A stretch of DNA of 64,000 bases from Rana temporaria (taxonomy: Eukaryota > Chordata > Amphibia > Anura > Ranidae), in NCBI RefSeq assembly GCF_905171775.1, contig NC_053494.1:53173749-53237748 (forward strand). The letters are read 5' to 3'. Below are positions 32,484 to 43,040 of the stretch, one piece after another. Position 1 is the first letter of the stretch. Every line of letters begins with the position of its first letter. The notes beneath the pieces were generated by a model that was not told the origin of the DNA, made no database searches, and saw only the letters and a list, made by a program, of their open reading frames with translations. The position numbers and the translations under genes were made by a program.

Positions 32484-33185
32484 TTACCGTATTTATCGGC
32501 GTATACCGCGCACTATTTTGAACTGAAAATCAGGGAAAAATCGTGGGTGCGCAGTATACGCCGATACCAGCTTTCCCGCCATGAGTTTGAATACTGCGCC
32601 CGCATATAGCGAGCGCAGTACACTCGTGAATCTTCGGCCAGTCTCGGCGCCTCTCGTACTGACGTCCTGAGCGTACAGGACGTCAGTGCAAGAGGCGCCC
32701 GAGCCTGCCCGAAGATTCACGAGTGTACTGCGCTCGCTATATGCGGGCGCAGTATTCAAAGTCGTGGCGGGAAACGAGCGGGAGGACGCCGCCGAAGATG
32801 GACGCCGGACCCGCCGAAGATGGACGCCGGACCCGCCGAAGAGGACACCCGACGAGGCCGCAGATGGACGCCGCGCAAGACATCAAAACTGTAAGTACAA
32901 AACAACAAAAAATCTTTTTTTCCCACAGGATTGGGGGCTATATGTAATGTGCTGGGATGTGATCTAAGTGCTGGGATGTGATCTATATGTAATGTGCTGG
33001 GATGTGATCTATATGTAATGTGCTGGGATGTGATCTATATGTAATGTGCTGGGATCTGTATGTAATGTGCAGGGGGCTTTGGAATATAAAAGGGGCTGTT
33101 GAAAGTTTTTTTCCTAAAACTTCCCTCCTAAAATTAGGGTGCGCGTTATACGCCGGTGCGCGTTATACGCCGATAAATACGGTAA
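32484..33185. mobile_element. TIR element with TTACCGTATTTATCGGCG ends
   Basis: TTACCGTATTTATCGGCGTA left and the mirror right. The interior has a near-perfect palindrome at 32588-32760 ('cgcccgcatatagcgagcgc' / 'gcgctcgctatatgcgggcg'), a short duplication 'gaagatggacgccggacccgc', and a tandem tract 'gctgggatgtgatctatat' at about 32945-33060. A GTAAGTA motif lies at 32891-32897. No coding potential. Confidence 0.85.
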
Positions 33186-33812
33186 CATATATACTCGAGC
33201 ATAAGCCAAGCTTTTCGGCCCTTTTTTAGGGCTGAAAATACCCACCTCAGCTTATACTCGAGTCAGTGTACCTGAAGGGCTGCGAGCGCCCATTGTTTAA
33301 CCACTTCCCTACCGCCCATAGTCATATGACGTCCACAGATGGGATCTCCGATCCTGGGTGGACGTCATATGAAGTCCTGGGCTTCCCAGCGTCTAATTGC
33401 CAAATGCAATAAAACTATCCCCCCCATTTGTAGACGCTATAACTTTTGCGCAAACCAAATATAAATACCTGAACACAGTGTCTGCTGGGAAACAGAGTCT
33501 GAGGATGAGAAGACATCTGTGATAGGCTGCTGGGAAATGCCCAACACGGAACGGGACCAGGAGGAGACCGCGACTTTTAAACAATGAATGGATGCACGCA
33601 GCCTGTAAAAATTTCAGGTATACTGACTCGAGCACAGGGAAGCCGCAATAGGCACAGTGGCAATGGGCACAGTAAAGCGTGCAAATGGGCATTGTTGACA
33701 CTTTTCCGCTTACAGTGGCTGCTGCATTCTCACCCTAGGCTTATACTCGAGTCAATAAGTTTTCCCATTTTATGGGGGTAAAATTAGGTACCTCAGCTTG
33801 GCTTATACGGTA
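33186..33812. mobile_element. TIR element with 'tatactcgag-ataagcc' ends, interrupted
   Basis: 'atatactcgagcataagcc' left and 'ggcttatac' right, with internal repeats 'cttatactcgagtca' at about 33250 and 33738. A piece of a TTAA/CCACTT element starts inside at 33297 (TTAACCACTTCCCTACC) and carries the 'catatgacgtcca...tggacgtcatatg' hairpin to about 33372. Confidence 0.65.
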
Positions 33813-35481
33813 GTTATTTTGGGGTTCATTCACATGGGCGAACAGACACAACCAGCCGTAGGAGAAAGCAAATTGCTGCGGCTGGGCTGAAAGTTTGTTG
33901 CAGACAGCTGTGGTCAGTAAGCATGTATAAATCTCATAACCTTTGCCGAGTTGCAACAAATGATTAGTGTCCACAAAAAAAAAAAAAAAAATACATGTGA
34001 TAAAAAAAATAAAAATAAAATAAAGTTGAAAATCACCACCATGAAACCACCTTGAAAGTGTTAGCCTTAGCAACACCGTCACCAAAAATGTTTGCTGCTT
34101 ATCAGCTCATATTGACTTCATTCTACAGGAGGCCAACAGTGCCTGTGGCTTACCACCCAGCCAAGGATCCTCATGCGACTCGCACATCGATCTTCCTGAC
34201 CATGTCATAGGGGTATCACAGAACACAAAAAGCTTCACTTAGCGAAAAATCGTTGGCTTTCAATACACAAGCCGTTAAAGGCCGCACTTACATTGCATTA
34301 GTATCAATCGCTCTAAAAACAGGGGTATCCCAGAAAGGGACGATGTGCTGACGTCATCGTGGTCCAGTAATCCCGGAGGGGGGGGCTGCTGTTTACTTAC
34401 CAGCCCTTCCATTTTTAGGGTGATTTTGATACTTACACTATGCAAGTGCGCCCTTTAATGAAGTGTTAACGATTTTACGCTATGTGGAGCTTGTTGTGTT
34501 CTTGGATACCCCTATAACATCATTGTCAGGAAGATCGATGTGCCAGTGACTGGAGGACACTAAGGCTCATATTTTCAATCAATGACTTTATTTTATCACA
34601 TGTGGATTTTAGTGTTCATAATCAGTAAAAAATGATCACTGCTAGCGCAAAGGTTATAAGATTTAACCTGTGAATATCTCGGAGGAGAGTTGCTGCTTAA
34701 AAGAAAAAAAAAAAAAAAAAAAAAAAAAGGGAAAAAATAAATAAAAAATAGTACCAATATTGTTTACATATAGTGCAGTTTTTTTTTCTTTTTGATGTAT
34801 AAAGCAATGACAGGCTGGCTGGAGTTTGAGGTGAATTTTTTTATCTCCCAATATCAACGATCCAATGATCATCACCGCCGAGGTGGAACGCACGCTCTAA
34901 GACGAGAGCGGTACACAGCGCCCAGGTTTCGACACTTGTTCCAACGTGACCAAGCCTCAGTGCCGGGTTCAAGGCACTACATATGGTAGGCGGCCACTTG
35001 GCTCCCTCTGTTCATATTTTTTAACTTTTAATAAACGTATCACACTATGTTTGGCCCCGTTCTATTTTACATGCACTTATCGGGCTATCCATGACTGCAA
35101 CAACCATCACTGCCAGGATGTATTTAACTCCACAGGTGATCCTGTCAAAAGCTTTAAATGTCCCCTTCTTTGGTATCAAACTAAGGGGCACATTTATCTG
35201 GTAAGGAGCCATCTCATTTATTTCACATCGGGTGATTGTCTAACTGGTGAAGGTGGAACATTATATCCGTTTGGAAGCACACAATTTTCTTCACATTTGA
35301 GGACTATTTATGAAGACTCTTCTTTATTTATATTTTTTGGTTTAAGCACAAATTGGACTGGTTCATTTGAGCTCAGTTTGCACCAGTTGTTTGGTCCAGC
35401 AACCAGAGCAACCACTACCATCACATAGCTCAGTACTCACGGACTTTTTTACTAGATCATCTAGTATCGAAAGGTGTTTCA

Positions 35482-35517
<36 letters not shown>

Positions 35518-36097
35518 TATTACTGTTAGATCCAAATATATATTATTAGTGATAGCGCACCCATCCCCCACATATTTTCACTGTTATAATCTTCCGATTA
35601 TTTTTTGGGTAGCAGCTTTTCTATTTTAGTTTTATTTATTTATTTACTTTTGGCGCGAGATACCACATACACAATAACGCAGGGACTGCCTGTATAGGAG
35701 GCGACATAGCTGACCTATGCCTAAAAACGCCTGGCCATGTCCAGCGTCAATACCAAACAAACAAGGAACAACCTAGAAAACAAGAGATCAGTAATGGTCG
35801 AGCTGTTCAGGTGTACATTTACTACAGCAGACAAGCCAAACCAGGAAGTAGAAATCAAACATTAAATTTACAGTCCATGTGTTAACTATGACAAACACTT
35901 CGCATCTCACATCTGATCAGGAAATGTATTTGTAAAAAAATATATATAATACACTGAACAGAAAAACAATTTTCAAACACTTACATGAAAGGCTTGAAGC
36001 TTAAAATGTAGGTCAAGAACAGCCGGCTTACAACAAAATTTGAACTAAATATTATACAGGAGGAGGGGTCCTCTTAATTAACCTTCTAATCATACAA
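33813..36097. other. Unassigned repeats, no supported gene
   Basis: Contains an imperfect inverted repeat at about 34180-34555 ('cacatcgatcttcctgac' / 'gtcaggaagatcgatgtg', 'cataggggtatc' / 'gatacccctat'), A- and T-runs near 33977, 34705 and 34780, a (TA)n at 35485-35512 and a 'tttatttatttattta' tract near 35630. About 34860-35580, ending 'gtgatagcgcaccc', looks like a retroposed repeat related to 16848-17452, but no target duplication was found. Confidence 0.45.
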
Positions 36098-37106
36098 TTA
36101 ACCACTTAACCCACGGACCATATTGCTGCCCAAAGACCAGAGCACTTTTTTCGGGACTGCGCCACTTTAACTGGCAATTGCGCGGTCGTGCGACGTGGCT
36201 CCCAAACAAAATTGGCGTCCTTTCTTTCCCACAAATAGAGCTTTCTTTTAGTGGTATTTGATCACCTCTGCGGTTTTTATTTTTTGCATTATAAACAAAA
36301 ATAGAGCGGCAATTTTGAAAAAAAAATAATATTTTTTACTTTTTGCCATAATAAATATCCCCCAAAAATATATACAAACACATTTTTTTTCCTCAGTTTA
36401 GGCCGATACGTATTCTTCTACATATTTTCCGTAAAAAATAAAATAAAATAAAAAAATAAAATCGCAATAAGCGTTTATTGATTGGTTTGCGCAAAAGTTA
36501 TAGCGTTTACAAAATAGGGGATATTTTTATGGCATTTTATTAATATATTTGTTTTACTAGTAATGGCGGCGATCAGCGATTTTCTTTCGGTACTGCGACA
36601 TTATGGCGGACACTTCGGACACTTTTGACACATTTTTGGGACCATTGGCATTTTTATAGCGATCAGTGCTATAAAAAATGCATTGGATTACTATAAAAAT
36701 GCCACTGGCAGTGAAGGGGTTAACACTAGGGGGCAGGGGTGAAGTATGTCCCTGGGTGTGTTCCAACTGTGGGGGGGGGGGGGGGGGGTGGCCTCACTAG
36801 GGGAAACACTGATCTTCTGTTCATACATAGTATGAACAGAAGATCAGCATTTCCCCCGCTGACAGGACTGAGAGCTGTGTGTTTACACAGCTCCCGGTCC
36901 CCGCTCTGTAAGGAGCAATCGCAGGTGCCCGGCGGCGATCGAGCCCGCCGGGCACACGCACGGGAGTCGGGGGCGAGCGCACGCGCGTGCCTCCGGCGGC
37001 GCGCTCGCGCCCCTAGTGCCCGCTCAAAGAGCCGAGCTACGGGCTCTCGCCCAGGAGAGCCGACCTGCCGCCGTATAATGACGGTGGCTGGTCGGCTAGT
37101 AGTTAA
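36098..37106 (+). mobile_element. TTAA-bounded CCACTT element
   Basis: TTAACCACTTAACCCACGG left and GGCTAGTAGTTAA right, TTAA at 36098-36101 and 37103-37106. Internal 'attgcgcggtcgtgcgacgt', a G-run at about 36771-36788, and a hairpin 'gatcttctgttcatac' / 'gtatgaacagaagatc' at 36811-36849. GC-rich toward the right end. No coding potential. Confidence 0.85.
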
Positions 37107-37183
37107 ACTGCACAAGAAATCTTTACATTTCTATTCGGTTGCATAGAACAAAAATAGGCCTGTGTGCTAGAGGGTTCACATAC

Positions 37184-37310
37184 CGGATGTTGTATGACCA
37201 GTGTTGGACAAGGAGCCGACGCTTCCAAAGAAATGACAACTTTAGACATATTTTTAGTCAATGGAAATACATGAAAGAGCATTACGGTCCCTAGACTTGA
37301 ACTTGACTCC
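37184..37310 (-). CDS. Possible internal exon (127 nt), same strand as the signal-peptide exon
   Basis: On the minus strand a T-rich tract 'gtcgttttgttag' is followed by 127 nt open in one frame and then by the donor CCG|GTATGTG. The 42 complete codons include 'VMLFHVFPLTKNMSKVV' and 'LEASAPCPTLVIQHP', which has protein-like composition, one N-M-S glycosylation sequon and a single Cys. It is outside the recognised repeats. Its upstream intron would be phase 2 and its downstream intron phase 0. Exon 1 at 41779 ends in phase 1, so at least one exon would have to lie between them, and none was found. A TTAA element (37336-37853) ends only 25 bp upstream of the acceptor. The protein was not recognised. 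Confidence 0.35.
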
Positions 37311-37335
37311 CTAACAAAACGACACACATCCAGCA

Positions 37336-37853
37336 TTAAAGGGGTTGAAAAGGTAATTTTTTCCCTAAATAGCTTCCTTTACCTTAGTGCAGTCCTCCTT
37401 CACTTACCTCATCCTTCCATTTTGCTTTTAAATGTCCTTATTTCTTCTGAGAAAGAATCACTTTCTGTTTTTCTGTCTGTAACTCCACACAGTAATGCAA
37501 GGCTTTCTCCCTGGTGTGGAGTGTCGTGCTCGCCCCTTCCCTTGGGCAACAGGAGAGTCAGGACGCCCACTAACACACAGCTCCTTTCTCCATCTGCAAC
37601 GTAGAGAGCGTCCTGACTCTCCTGTTGTCCAAGGGAGGGGGCGAGCGCAACACTCCACACCAGGAAGAAAGCCTTGCATTACTGTGTGGAGTTACAGACA
37701 GAAGAACATGAAGTGAGGATTTATCAGAAGAAATAAGAACATTTAAAAGCAAAATGGAAGGATGAGGTAAGTGAAGGAGGACTGCACTAAGGAAAAGGAA
37801 GCTATTTAGGGAAAAAATAAAATAAATGAATTGTACCTTTACAACCCCTTTAA
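37336..37853. mobile_element. TTAA-target element, family B1 (palindromic)
   Basis: TTAAAGGGGTTG left and right, TTAA at 37336-37339 and 37850-37853. The body is a foldback: 'tgcagtcctccttcacttac' left mirrors 'gtaagtgaaggaggactgca' right, with 'gagcgtcctgactctcctgt' near the centre. Both arms carry GATGAG|GTAAGTG donors pointing outward. Confidence 0.92.
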
Positions 37854-37970
37854 ACATATCTTGGCATTTACAATTAAATGGCTCCAGAACACATGCAAAG
37901 GGAGTAAAAGATCAACTAGATACAAGAGCGACCTCTGCATGGTTTTATTAAAAATAAAAAAACACATTAA

Positions 37971-38252
37971 GGCTAGGTTCACACTGCTGCGAATTCAAAA
38001 ATCGCGATTTTACCGCGATTTCGCGGCTGCGGTTTTGCCGCGATTTAAGAGACATCTGTGCATGGTTCAATTTAAATCGCGGCCTGAAATCGCAAAAAGT
38101 AGTACAGGAACTACTTTTTGAAATCGGTGCAGCTGGCGTCGCACCGATTAGGACGGTGCCATTGCCGACAATTGCTGGCAAATGAAGCCGATTTGAGATG
38201 CGATTTGACATGTGAAATCGCTTCTCAAATCGTACCCAGTGTGAACCTGGGC
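37971..38252. mobile_element. TAA-target miniature TIR element
   Basis: GGCTAGGTTCACACTG left and, reversed, GCCCAGGTTCACACTG right, flanked by TAA (37968-37970, 38253-38255). The body with 'aatcgcgattttaccgcgat' is the fuller version of 13073-13303. Confidence 0.85.
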
Positions 38253-38255
38253 TAA

Positions 38256-39061
38256 CACATCATTCCACTGATATAAATGACTTGCGCAATACAATGTGGT
38301 CACAAAAAAAAAAAAAAGTGAGAAAGGATTTATTTTAAACAAGGGGGAGGAGTGAGTCTTCATACAAGCAACTGAACGGAGCCTGTGTAATAATGTTGTC
38401 AGGACCCACGGCTGCCACATGCAGCCACCTATTGAGATGCATTAGAAGAGACAGCTGTACACAGTTGTGTACCAAGCGCCCACAGCCGCACTGACACATG
38501 CACAGAACCACACATAGGAGCATATACCATCATGGTATTTTAGACCCAGTATTGGAAGTGCTTCTCTTTGCAGTGCAGGCAGATCGTGGTTGGTGAGGGG
38601 CCAGCAGGGTGCTGTAAATACCTTTAGAAAACATTGAAGCACCCTGCCTCAGTACTACGCTCAAGCACCCTCAGCCCTGATGCCGTCATTGGGATGGCCC
38701 TTGGAAGGAGTTATGCAAATATTTAAATGATTTGATGGGTGGATGTCAGTCTGGAGCTGCGGGAGATACTAGGCAGATTGTTTGCATTCTGGGTGATCAT
38801 GTGATGTGGAGCTGTCACAATTCAAAGAATGGAGATCCAATGATTGAAAGGGGCAGGCCAGGGAAAGTGCTACACTTTCCACAGCGCTCATTATCGGCCT
38901 GTGATTAATGCCCGTGGTGGACCAGGCTGGTATGAAATGCTCAGTGAGAATTTCCCCACATAGTGCTCGGGATTTTTACTCTCATACGCCACAGACAGGA
39001 AGATAATAATGACCAGGATCCTAACCATTACCTACTGAGAGAAGAGACACCGTCACACAGA
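38256..39061. other. Presumed intron 1 sequence, no exon found
   Basis: Lies between the possible exon at 37184 and the minisatellite. No acceptor-frame-donor combination compatible with phase 1 was found on the minus strand. An AATAAA on the minus strand near 38330 has no supporting context. Confidence 0.4.
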
Positions 39062-41740
39062 CATGGGGGGGGGGGTGGGGGTCAGTGCCCGGGCACACAG
39101 ACATGGGGGGAGGGGGGTCAGTGCCCGGGCACACAGACATGGGGGGAGGGGGGTCAGTGCCCGGGCACACAGACATGGGGGGGAGGGGGGTCAGTGCCCG
39201 GGCACACAGACATGGGGGGGGGGGGGGTCAGTGCCCGGGCACACAGACATGGGGGGAGGGGGGTCAGTGCCCGGGCACACAGACATGGGGGGAGGGGGGT
39301 CAGTGCCCGGGCACACAGACATGGGGGGAGGGGGGTCAGTGCCCGGGCACACAGACATGGGGGGAGGGGGGTCAGTGCCCAGGCACACAGACATGGGGGG
39401 GAGGGGGGTCAGTGCCCAGGCACACAGACATGGGGGGAGGGGGGTCAGTGCCCAGGCACACAGACATGGGGGGGGGGGGGGTCAGTGCCCAGGCACACAG
39501 ACATGGGGGGGGGGGTCAGTGCCCAGGCACACAGACATGGGGGAGGGGGGTCAGTGCCCGGGCACACAGACATGGGGGGAGGGGGGGTCAGTGCCCGGGC
39601 ACACAGACATGGGGGGGGGGGGGTCAGTGCCCGGGCACACAGACATGGGGGGGGGGGGGTCAGTGCCCGGGCACACAGACAGGGGGGGAGGGGGGTCAGT
39701 GCCCGGGCACACAGACATGGGGGGAGGGGGGTCAGTGCCCGGGCACACAGACATGGGGGGAGGGGGGTCAGTGCCCGGGCACACAGACATGGGGGGAGGG
39801 GGTCAGTGCCCGGGCACACAGACATGGGGGGAGGGGGGTCAGTGCCCGGGCACACAGACATGGGGGGAGGGGGTCAGTGCCCGGGCACACAGACATGGGG
39901 GGAGGGGGTCAGTGCCCGGGCACACAGACATGGGGGGGGGGGGGGTCAGTGCCCGGGCACACAGACATGGGGGGAGGGGGGTCAGTGCCCGGGCACACAG
40001 ACATGGGGGGAGGGGGGTCAGTGCCCGGGCACACAGACATGGGGGGAGGGGGGTCAGTGCCCGGGCACACAGACATGGGGGGAGGGGGGTCAGTGCCCGG
40101 GCACACAGACATGGGGGGAGGGGGGTCAGTGCCCGGGCACACAGACATGGGGGGGGGGTCAGTGCCCGGGCACACAGACATGGGGGGGGGTCAGTGCCCG
40201 GGCACACAGACATGGGGGGGGGTCAGTGCCGGGCACACAGACATGGGGGGGGGGGTCAGTGCCGGGCACACAGACATGGGGGGGGGGGCAGTGCCGGGCA
40301 CACAGACATGGGGGGGGGTCAGTGCTGGGCACACAGACATGGGGGGGGGTCAGTGCTGGGCACACAGACATGGGGGGGGGTCAGTGCTGGGCACACAGAC
40401 ATGGGGGGGGGTCAGTGCTGGGCACACAGACATGGGGGGGGGTCAGTGCTGGGCACACAGACATGGGGGGGGGGTCAGTGCTGGGCACACAGACATGGGG
40501 GGGGGGGGCAGTGCTGGGCACACAGACAAGGGGGGGGGGGTCAGTGCTGGGCACACAGACATGGGGGGGGTCAGTGCTGGGCACACAGACATGGGGGGGG
40601 GTCAGTGCTGGGCACACAGACATGGGGGGGGGTCAGTGCTGGGCACACAGACATGGGGGGGGGTCAGTGCTGGGCACACAGACATGGGGGGGGGGTCAGT
40701 GCTGGGCACACAGACATGGGGGGGGGGTCAGTGCTGGGCACACAGACATGGGGGGGGGTCAGTGCTGGGCACACAGACATGGGGGGGGGGCAGTGCTGGG
40801 CACACAGACATGGGGGGGGGGGTCAGTGCTGGGCACACAGACATGGGGGGGGGGGTCAGTGCTGGGCACACAGACATGGGGGGGGGGGGGGTCAGTGCTG
40901 GGCACACAGACATGGGGGGGGGTCAGTGCTGGGCACACAGACATGGGGGGGGGTCAGTGCTGGGCACACAGACATGGGGGGGGTCAGTGCTGGGCACACA
41001 GACATGGGGGGGGGTCAGTGCTGGGCACACAGACATGGGGGGGGGGGCAGTGCTGGGCACACAGACAGGGGGGGGGGTCAGTGCTGGGCACACAGACATG
41101 GGGGGGGGTCAGTGCTGGGCACACAGACATGGGGGGGGGTCAGTGCTGGGCACACAGACATGGGGGGGGGGTCAGTGCCCGGGCACACAGACATGGGGGG
41201 GGGGGTCAGTGCTGGGCACACAGACATGGGGGGGTCAGTGCCCTGGCACACAGACATGGGGGGGGGGGGTCAGTGCCCTGGCACACAGACATGGGGGGGG
41301 GGGGGTCAGTGCCCTGGCACACAGACATGGGGGGGTCAGTGCCCTGGCACACAGACATGGGGGGGGGGGGGTCAGTGCCCAGGCACACAGACATGGGGGG
41401 GGGGGTCAGTGCCCAGGCACACAGACATGGGGGGGGGGTCAGTGCCCAGGCACACAGACATGGGGGGGGGGGGTCAGTGCCCAGGCACACAGACATGGGG
41501 GGGGTCAGTGCCCAGGCACACAGACATGGGGGGGGGGGGTCAGTGCCCAGGCACACAGACATGGGGGGGGGTCAGTGCCCAGGCACACAGACATGGGGGG
41601 GGGGGGGGGGGTCAGTGCCCAGGCACACAGACATGGGGGGGGGGTCAGTGCCCGGGCACACAGACATGGGGGGGGGGGGGGGTCAGTGCCCAGGCACACA
41701 GACATGGGGGGGGGGGTCAGTGCTGGGCACACAGACATGG
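39062..41740. repeat. G-rich minisatellite, about 32-bp unit, roughly 84 copies
   Basis: The unit is gtcagtgcccgggcacacag followed by acat and a G-run of 6-18. The core GTGCCCGGGCAC is a perfect 12-bp palindrome. Variants form blocks: GCCCGGGC with an A-interrupted G-run (about 39090-40210, interrupted by GCCCAGGC at 39375-39535), GCCGGGC (about 40225-40310), GCTGGGC (about 40325-41160), GCCCTGGC (about 41235-41350) and GCCCAGGC (about 41375-41700). It starts within about 40 bp of the splice donor of exon 1, so it occupies the 5' part of intron 1 of the minus-strand gene. The long open frames across it are artefacts of the repeat. Confidence 0.97.
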
Positions 41741-41778
41741 AGGGATACCATACATAGAGCGCAGTGTCAGTCTCTTAC

Positions 41779-41875
41779 CTGCACCTGTTTCAGGAAGTGG
41801 AGCGGCCTGGACACAGCCCAACGTCAGGATGAAGCAGAGCGCCAGGCTCGGGAAGATCCCCCGGAGCCGCCCCAT
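41779..41875 (-). CDS. First coding exon of a secreted or membrane protein (signal peptide)
   Basis: On the minus strand ATG (41875-41873) has G at -3 and G at +4, a good initiation context. The 32 complete codons read as a classic signal peptide: n-region 'MGRLRG', hydrophobic core 'IFPSLALCFILTLG', then 'CVQA-APLPETGA', with likely cleavage after VQA. The exon ends CAG|GTAAGAG (donor G at 41778), leaving one base (phase 1). An upstream in-frame ATG exists at 41941 but would bury the signal peptide, so the inner start is preferred. Upstream lies a CpG-rich promoter; downstream in intron 1 lies the minisatellite. The protein family was not recognised, so no symbol is given. Remaining exons would lie at lower coordinates, probably beyond the window. 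Confidence 0.75.
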
Positions 41876-42300
41876 TCCTCCACTCGGTGTCCTCCCAATG
41901 GAGGGGGGGTCCCAGCTGTGGCCCCTGAACCCGATAAACAAACCCCGACTATTCCTGTCACTGCAGTCCGCCGCCGTCTGCCAGCTTCCCCCAGAGCCTC
42001 CTCCCGGGCCTAGTCACCTGCGCCACACCGCGCTCTCTCATAGTTCACCAGGCCGCTGAGCCCTCCGCACACAGCGCCGCAATTTCCCGGTCAGGCAGCT
42101 TCACCACACAGCAGCCGCCATGTTCCCTGACACCGCCGCGGCTAAAGGCGGGAGCAAACAATCCCCCTTTTCCGATTGGCAGAGGTCACTTCCAATAGAG
42201 AGGCAAATGTCTCAGTCTCCTGGCCAATGGCGGTCCACGGCTTGGAATGTAGGCGAGACTTGCCTGTCAAGGTGAGTGCTATGACATCACTGGAAGAGAA
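41876..42300 (-). promoter_or_regulatory. CpG-rich TATA-less promoter and 5' UTR of the minus-strand gene
   Basis: CpG and GC content rise sharply against the flanks. On the minus strand a YY1-type motif AACATGGCGGC lies at 42114-42124 and also opens a 6-codon upstream frame (M-A-A-A-V-W-stop). CCAAT-box matches occur at 42174-42179 (ATTGG on plus) and 42222-42228 (CCAAT on plus). No TATA box is seen. On the plus strand 'gtcaaggtgagtgc' at 42268-42281 is a good splice donor, so a divergent transcript is possible. This is inference from motifs only. Confidence 0.65.
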
Positions 42301-42366
42301 GGCAGAAATGATGATCGCTGAGCAGTGTGCGGGGAGAGGATTGCTGCGCACTGACCCCGTCCACTC

Positions 42367-42552
42367 CTCTATGTGATCTCTCTATGTGATCTCTATGTTA
42401 TGTGATCTCTATGTTATGTGATCTCTATGTGATCTCTCTATGCGATCTCTATGTTATGTGATCTCTCTATGTGATCTCTCTATGTGATCTCTCTATGTGA
42501 TCTCTCTACGTGATCTCTATGTTATGTGATCTCTATGTTATGTGACCTCTAT
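42367..42552. repeat. Tandem 'ctctatgtgatct' array, first piece
   Basis: Irregular 11-17-bp units of tctatgtgatctc and tctatgttatgtgatctc. The array resumes at 42912, 43785 and 44626 after three insertions. Confidence 0.9.
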
Positions 42553-42554
42553 TA

Positions 42555-42908
42555 CCCCGTACACACGACCGGTTTTCCAGTCGGAAAAACTGCGATGAGA
42601 GCTTTTCGTCGGGAATCCCAATCGTGTGTATGCTCCATTTGACTTTTTTCCAAATCTCTTTTTTCCACATCTCTTTTTTCCTGTCGGGAAAAACTTGCAT
42701 GCTCAGAATCAAGTCGACGCATGCTCAGAAGCATTGAACTTTATTTTCTTGGCTCGTCGTAGTGTTGTACATCACCGCGTTCTTGGCAGTCAAAAGTTCA
42801 CCAAACGTTTGTGTGACCGTTTGTGTATGCAAGGCAGGCTTGGGAGGAATTCCGTCGGGAAAACCATTGTTTTTCGTTCTTACGGGAAAACCGCTTGTGT
42901 GTACGGGG
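42555..42908. mobile_element. TIR element with CCCCGTACACACGACCG ends, inserted in the array
   Basis: CCCCGTACACACGACCGG left and 'tgtgtgtacgggg' right. Subterminal 'ggttttccagtcgg' / 'gggaaaaccgct'. Same terminal family as 49630-49892, 49988-50416 and 51278-51715. The target duplication is not clear in this copy. Confidence 0.82.
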
Positions 42909-43040
42909 CATGTATGTTCTCTATGTGATCCCTATATGTGTTCTCTATGTGATCCCTATATGTGTTCTCTATGTGATCCCTATATTTGTTCTCTATTTGA
43001 TCTCTATGTGATCTCTTTGTGTTCTCCATGTGATCTCTTT
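42909..43040. repeat. Tandem array, second piece
   Basis: Units tctatgtgatccctatatgtgt and variants, clearly the continuation of 42367-42552. Confidence 0.9.

Noticed and set aside
35640..35800. Phase-0 exon candidate on the minus strand after 'tgttttctag'
   Set aside because: The sequence continues into what looks like an interspersed repeat end ('cagtccctgcgttattgtg'), and no convincing donor follows.
38330..38345. Polyadenylation signal of a minus-strand transcript
   Set aside because: A lone AATAAA without upstream coding sequence or downstream GU-rich element.
38963..42059. Three frames of about 900-1000 codons rich in G, H, T and D
   Set aside because: Repeat artefact of the G-run minisatellite. 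Only the short minus-strand signal-peptide exon at the edge has independent support.
42174..42376. 66-codon plus-strand frame overlapping the CpG promoter
   Set aside because: Runs through the promoter into the tandem array; amino-acid content is unremarkable and no signal supports translation.
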